A stretch of DNA of 36,355 bases from positions 1 to 36,355 of the forward strand of contig JAHIVT010000007.1 in the NCBI GenBank assembly GCA_018816555.1, read 5' to 3'. How positions within the stretch are numbered: the first letter of the stretch is position 1; the number at the start of each line of letters is the position of its first letter. The translations under genes and the position numbers were made by a program. Origin of the DNA: Pseudomonadota bacterium. GTDB taxonomy: Bacteria; Desulfobacterota; Desulfobulbia; Desulfobulbales; SURF-16. The notes beneath the pieces are model-generated. The model had not been told where the DNA came from and searched no databases. It was given only the letters and a program-made list of their open reading frames with translations. Below, piece after piece: positions 32,566 through 36,355 of this stretch.

Positions 32566-34332
32566 ATGAATATTTTAGTTGTTGGATCTGGCGGGAGAGA
32601 GCATGCCCTTGTCTGGAAACTGGCGCGGAGCAAAAAAGTGGAAAAGATTTACTGTGCTCCGGGCAATGCGGGCATCGCCTCTTTGGCTACCTGTGTGGAC
32701 ATCAGTGCCATAGATGTGGATGGCCTGCTTGCCTTTGCCCTGAAGGAAAAAATTGATCTGACCGTGGTGGGACCTGAATCGTCACTCACCCTTGGCATCG
32801 TGGATCGTTTCACGGAAAAGGGATTGCGTATTTTCGGGCCGGACCATAAGGCGGCAATCCTGGAAGGCAGCAAGGTGTTCACCAAGAATCTCATGGAAAA
32901 ATATGGGATCCCTTCCGGTTTTTTTAAGGTTTTCTCCGACCGGGATCAGGCCATGGCCTATCTTGATGGGATCAAGGCGCCCGTTGTTGTCAAGGCCGAC
33001 GGGCTTGCCGCCGGCAAAGGGGTTATTGTCGCCAACACTATTGCCGAGGCCCGTGAGGCGGTGGATCTGATTATGGCGGACAAGGCCTTTGGTGAAGCTG
33101 GGAACGAGGTGGTAATCGAGGAGTTTCTCGCGGGTGAGGAGGCCTCTTTTATTGCCTTTACCGATGGCAAAACCGTACTTCCGCTGCCCACTTCCCAGGA
33201 CCATAAAGCTGTTTTTGATGGGGACAAAGGCCCTAATACCGGTGGTATGGGGGCTTATTCCCCGGCACCGGTGGTGAGCGAAGAGCTGCACCGTCAGGTC
33301 ATGGAGGAGGTCATGCTGCCCACGGTCAGGGCCATGGAGTCTGAAGGGCGTCCTTACAAGGGCATGCTCTATGCCGGGTTGATGATTGACCAGGGCAGGG
33401 CGAAAGTGCTGGAATTCAACTGTCGTTTCGGTGACCCCGAGGCACAACCCCTGCTCATGCGCCTGAAAAATGACCTGATTGATGTGCTTGAGGCGGTGAT
33501 CGATCAGAGACTGTCTGACATAACCTTGGATATTGACCCACGGCCCACGGTATGTGTCGTGATGGCTTCCGGCGGCTATCCCGGTTCCTACAAGAAAGGG
33601 AAGGTCATTACCGGCCTTGAGCAGGCGGCAAAAATTGAGGATGTGGTCGTTTTTCATGCCGGAACAGGATATGCCGACGGCAATTTTGTCAATACCGGAG
33701 GCCGGGTGCTTGGCGTAACGGCCATAGGCGGCACGCTGCAGGCCGCTCTTGTCAGCGCCTATGAAGCGGTTCATCTTATTTCCTGGGAGCAATGCTTCTG
33801 CAGAAAGGATATCGGCCAGAAGGCTCTGCGCCGTGCACAGGTCAATATTGACGTGGGCATTGTCATGGGCAGTGATTCGGATCTGCCGGTGATGAGGGCG
33901 GCCGGCGATTTTCTGAAAAAAATGGGTATCGGCTGCGAGATGACCGTGGCCTCGGCCCATCGCACCCCGGCCCGTGCTGCCGAGTATGCCACCACGGCGC
34001 GGAGCAGGGGACTCAAGGTGATTATTGCCGGTGCCGGCATGGCCGCCCATCTGGCCGGCGTGCTGGCTGCGCATACCACCCTGCCGGTGATCGGCGTGCC
34101 GATAGATTCCTCATCACTCAATGGGCTTGACTCGCTGCTTTCCACCGTCCAGATGCCCCCGGGCATCCCGGTTGCTACCATGGGTATCGGCAAGTCCGGG
34201 GCGAAAAATGCCGCCATTCTTGCCAGCCAGATCCTGGCGCTGTCGGATGAGAAACTTGCCGGAAAACTCCTTGACTTCAAGGAAGAAATGGCCCGCCAGG
34301 TGGAAGAAAAGGCCAGAAATATTGTTTTTTGA
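32566..34332 (+). CDS. purD/purE: PurD-PurE fusion: GAR synthetase joined to N5-CAIR mutase
   Basis: One 588-residue frame carries two complete purine enzymes. Residues 1-424 are phosphoribosylamine-glycine ligase (PurD, step 2): VVGSGGREHALVWKL, the ATP-grasp segment VVVKADGLAAGKGVIVA, GPNTGGMGAYSPAP, FNCRFGDPEAQPLL and the terminal CRKDIGQKALRR. Residues about 427-588 are the class I PurE mutase (step 6b): VGIVMGSDSDLPVM, ASAHRTPARAAEY with the catalytic His, GAGMAAHLAGVLA and GIPVATMGIGKSGAKNA. Only about three residues separate the parts, so the linker is very short. The reading frame is continuous with no stop or slippery site at the junction. GGAG precedes the ATG. The tsaC gene overlaps or follows at once. 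The partner PurK is not in the window. Confidence 0.93.
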   Translation: MNILVVGSGGREHALVWKLARSKKVEKIYCAPGNAGIASLATCVDISAIDVDGLLAFALKEKIDLTVVGPESSLTLGIVDRFTEKGLRIFGPDHKAAILEGSKVFTKNLMEKYGIPSGFFKVFSDRDQAMAYLDGIKAPVVVKADGLAAGKGVIVANTIAEAREAVDLIMADKAFGEAGNEVVIEEFLAGEEASFIAFTDGKTVLPLPTSQDHKAVFDGDKGPNTGGMGAYSPAPVVSEELHRQVMEEVMLPTVRAMESEGRPYKGMLYAGLMIDQGRAKVLEFNCRFGDPEAQPLLMRLKNDLIDVLEAVIDQRLSDITLDIDPRPTVCVVMASGGYPGSYKKGKVITGLEQAAKIEDVVVFHAGTGYADGNFVNTGGRVLGVTAIGGTLQAALVSAYEAVHLISWEQCFCRKDIGQKALRRAQVNIDVGIVMGSDSDLPVMRAAGDFLKKMGIGCEMTVASAHRTPARAAEYATTARSRGLKVIIAGAGMAAHLAGVLAAHTTLPVIGVPIDSSSLNGLDSLLSTVQMPPGIPVATMGIGKSGAKNAAILASQILALSDEKLAGKLLDFKEEMARQVEEKARNIVF

Positions 34333-34355
34333 CCACACGGGAAACGTTATTCTTT

Positions 34356-35018
34356 ATGGTTGCAAAAAATGGGGGGAATGGAGCCGACACGCCGGACGAT
34401 TTTTTTCTGCCGACCAATGAAATACGTCAGGCGCTCACCGTCATCCGTCAGGGCGGGGTGGTGGCCATTCCAACGGAGACCTATTATGGACTTGCCGTCG
34501 ATCCCTTTAATGAGGAGGCTGTTTCCCGCCTTTTCATCCTGAAGAAAAGGCCATCGGCCAAGCCTCTCCTCACTTTGATTGCCAACCGGAACCATCTGGA
34601 TGCCCTTACTCCGGAAATACCCCCGGTTTACCTGCCGCTGCTGGATTTCTGGCCTGGTCCTCTTACACTTGTCTTTACTGCCCGCTCCTCCTTGTCTTCC
34701 CTTGTCACCGGAAAAACCGGAACAGTGGGAGCGAGAATTTCCTCCCACCCCCTAGCGCATTGTTTTGTCCGCGAACTCGATCAGCCGGTAACGGCGACCA
34801 GTGCCAATATCTCCGGTGTGCCTGCCGCAATCACGGCCGATGAGGTCCGGCAGGCATTCGGCAGTCAGATTGATTTTATTATTGACGGCGGCAGGACCCC
34901 GGGGGGAAAGGGTTCAACCCTGGTGGGGCTCAGGCAGGGAAGGCTTGCGCTTATCCGGGAAGGTGTCATCAGTTTTACCGAAATTCAAGAAAAAGCACGA
35001 CTAACTCAGGGAAGTTAA
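34356..35018 (+). CDS. tsaC: L-threonylcarbamoyladenylate synthase (TsaC/Sua5/YrdC)
   Basis: Makes threonylcarbamoyl-AMP from Thr, bicarbonate and ATP for the t6A37 modification of ANN-reading tRNAs. Motifs are GGVVAIPTETYYGLAVDPFN, LKKRPSAKPLLTLI, WPGPLTLVF, VGARISSHPLAH and ATSANISGVPA, the standard order of the YrdC fold. There is no Sua5 C-terminal domain. I use ATG 34356 (220 residues). The open frame extends to a TTG at 34329 that overlaps the purDE stop as TTGA, giving 229 residues; neither start has a strong ribosome site and the added residues are not conserved-looking. It is probably cotranscribed with purDE. Confidence 0.9.
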   Translation: MVAKNGGNGADTPDDFFLPTNEIRQALTVIRQGGVVAIPTETYYGLAVDPFNEEAVSRLFILKKRPSAKPLLTLIANRNHLDALTPEIPPVYLPLLDFWPGPLTLVFTARSSLSSLVTGKTGTVGARISSHPLAHCFVRELDQPVTATSANISGVPAAITADEVRQAFGSQIDFIIDGGRTPGGKGSTLVGLRQGRLALIREGVISFTEIQEKARLTQGS

Positions 35019-35107
35019 TAAAAAAAACTGGTCCCTGATTCTTTTATTTAATATAACTTACCAATACATATATTTCATTACACCAGGGAAAAGCTCAGGG
35101 AGTAAAG

Positions 35108-35443
35108 GTGAAGATAATGGGAGATTTTAGTTGGGATCGTGCTTTTGCCTTGGAGCAGGCCAGCGATGATGAAGAGCTGCTCCAGGAGTTGATAGATTTA
35201 TTCCACGATTCGTCGGCAAGTGATCTGGCAAAAATTAAGGAGGGGGCCTCTCAAGGCGATCCTGCAAGTATGGGCGATGCCTCACACAGCATCAAGGGTG
35301 CGGCGGCCAGTCTGGGTATAGAAAGTATCCGCACTGTGGCGGCTGAGCTGGAAGAGGCAGGCCGATCAGGCGATCTGGATGGGGCAAAAAAGCTGCTTCC
35401 AGACCTGGAATCACTTCTTTTGCAGTTCAAATCACTCACTTGA
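35108..35443 (+). CDS. Stand-alone histidine phosphotransfer (Hpt) protein
   Basis: A 111-residue four-helix phosphorelay protein. The phospho-accepting His60 is in SHSIKGAAASLG, the invariant Hpt motif, followed by the typical glycine and IESIRTVAAELEEAGRSGDL. It passes phosphate between receiver domains. The start can be GTG at 35108 (CAGGGAG just upstream) or ATG at 35117 (AAAGG upstream), which would drop three residues. It lies 62 bp before an HDOD gene, and the two may be coexpressed. No kinase or receiver is adjacent; the receiver-kinase at 2751 is far away. Confidence 0.88.
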   Translation: MKIMGDFSWDRAFALEQASDDEELLQELIDLFHDSSASDLAKIKEGASQGDPASMGDASHSIKGAAASLGIESIRTVAAELEEAGRSGDLDGAKKLLPDLESLLLQFKSLT

Positions 35444-35505
35444 GAGCAATCCGCCGGCCACTTCGCGCGAAGGCTTTTCACAAAAATTTTACTTTAAGAT
35501 AAAGT

Positions 35506-36355
35506 ATGCCGTCAGCTCAGAATCTCATTGATAAGTTCAATGATATGAAAACACTGCCCCATGTGGCGATCCGGGTTACGCAAATGGTCGGAACCGAATC
35601 AGCCACCATGCAGGAATTTGAGGAGATTATCAGGCTTGATCCGGTGCTGGTTACCCGTCTTCTCCGGCTGGTCAACAGTCCCTATTTCGGTCTCAGCAGT
35701 CAGGTGAATTCCATTGCCAAGGCGGTGGTGTATATCGGCATGAAACACCTGCGCAATCTCGTGGCCGTGGAAGGACTGCGCAACCTGTACCGGGATAAGG
35801 AGGAGAAGGGTGAAATCTTTTCCCGGAAGAATCTCTGGATTCATTCGTCGACGGTGGCCATTCTGTCCCAGATGATTTCTCGCCGTATTTTCGGCGAGGA
35901 CGGTGAAGATGTTTTTCTGGCCGCCATTATCCATGATATCGGGCTGATCATTGAAGATCAGCTGAGCGGGGCACAGTTGCGGCAGGTGTGCAGCGATTAT
36001 CTTGCCAAGGATCAGGAGGAGTCGATAACCGCGCTGGAAGATTCAGTCATCGGCACCAATCATGCGAAGGTCGGGCGCCTGCTTGCCACTGAATGGCATC
36101 TGCCGGAGCAGGTGATCGAGGCTATCCGTTTTCATCACAATCGTGACAAGAAATTCCCCATACCCAGTGTCATCAGCATTCTGCAACTGGCCGAATTCAT
36201 GGCCTGCAAGATGCATTACGGGGTGGTGGCCGGCCGCTGTGATCCTTTGCCCGATTACCTTGCCGGACACCTGAAAAGCAAGATGGCGGATTACAAGGTA
36301 CTGCTCAAGGCTTTGCCTGCCGAGATGGCAAAGGCAAAAGAGCTGTATGATTCCG
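35506..36355 (+). CDS. HDOD-domain signalling protein, 3' end cut by window edge
   Basis: An open frame of 283 codons from ATG 35506 that runs off the right edge. The N-terminal half shows the HDOD core: LPHVAIRVTQMVG, LDPVLVTRLLRLVNSPYFGL, SIAKAVVYIGMKHLRNLV. An HD-like part follows with AAIIHDIGLIIEDQ at about 140-153, NHAKVGRLLATEWHLPEQV and IEAIRFHHN. HDOD proteins are non-catalytic or poorly understood regulators found with chemotaxis, c-di-GMP and phosphorelay systems. The ribosome site is weak (AAGATAAAG). What follows the HDOD region is not visible. Confidence 0.88.
   Translation, partial: MPSAQNLIDKFNDMKTLPHVAIRVTQMVGTESATMQEFEEIIRLDPVLVTRLLRLVNSPYFGLSSQVNSIAKAVVYIGMKHLRNLVAVEGLRNLYRDKEEKGEIFSRKNLWIHSSTVAILSQMISRRIFGEDGEDVFLAAIIHDIGLIIEDQLSGAQLRQVCSDYLAKDQEESITALEDSVIGTNHAKVGRLLATEWHLPEQVIEAIRFHHNRDKKFPIPSVISILQLAEFMACKMHYGVVAGRCDPLPDYLAGHLKSKMADYKVLLKALPAEMAKAKELYDS

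Noticed and set aside
32782-34074. Long open frame (430 codons) on the minus strand opposite purDE
   Set aside because: It is fully antisense to a confidently identified gene, has low-complexity His/Gly-rich sequence and no family likeness. It arises from codon bias of the true gene.
1-36355. CRISPR arrays, tRNA, rRNA, prophage or toxin-antitoxin modules
   Set aside because: I looked for repeat-spacer periodicity, tRNA cloverleaf landmarks and typical gene pairs and saw none. Without a covariance search, a divergent RNA gene cannot be fully excluded.

Overview
The window reads as ordinary chromosome from a Gram-negative, probably sulfate-reducing or related member of the Desulfobacterota; Desulfobulbales is my best guess. 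This is inferred from protein flavour, short-leader two-CW and other Cys-rich small proteins, a DUF3373-type outer-membrane protein paired with a c-type cytochrome, and many signalling proteins. No rRNA, tRNA or taxon marker is present to prove it. Gene density is high and most genes sit in short operons of two to four.

Layout: (1) 1-852, the 5' part of an IS1182-type insertion sequence cut by the window edge. (2) 910-2596, minus strand, coaX-ldcA. (3) 2751-4048, plus strand, a soluble REC-HisKA-HATPase protein followed by a small zinc-binding protein whose start overlaps the kinase stop. (4) 4359-7325, minus strand, thiD, a SlyD-like FKBP and a 482-residue protein I cannot name. (5) 7326-7937, a gene-poor stretch with a good promoter and repeats. 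(6) 7938-9793, monoheme cytochrome c plus DUF3373-like outer-membrane protein. (7) 9999-13166, a chemoreceptor convergent with an HD-GYP response regulator. (8) 13167-13666, repeat-rich spacer ending in a MITE-like element that supplies the stop codon of a YbdG-type MscS channel (13664-14911, minus). (9) 15143-17559, a small Cys-rich protein, hisI, hisG, the GTPase engB and a two-CW protein. (10) 17656-19215, orphan HyuB. (11) 19796-22420, an outer-membrane SphA/MetA-like protein and cyclopropane-fatty-acid synthase. (12) 22460-25421, divergent lepA and an RpoH-like sigma factor. (13) 25502-30852, a DegT-type aminotransferase and a 1380-residue TPR/beta-barrel exporter-like protein. (14) 30989-32155, greA convergent with a TetR regulator. 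(15) 32566-35018, a purD-purE gene fusion and tsaC. (16) 35108-36355, Hpt and an HDOD protein cut by the edge.

The most distinctive items are the PurD-PurE single-chain fusion, the 59-residue Cys-rich protein overlapping the start of hisI, the MITE with 14-bp perfect terminal repeats and a TTA duplication at the mscS stop codon, the kinase/zinc-protein pair, the two-gene TPR-barrel/aminotransferase unit, and a TetR gene whose promoter carries a palindrome just after the predicted transcription start. I saw no CRISPR array, prophage, secretion system or defence island.
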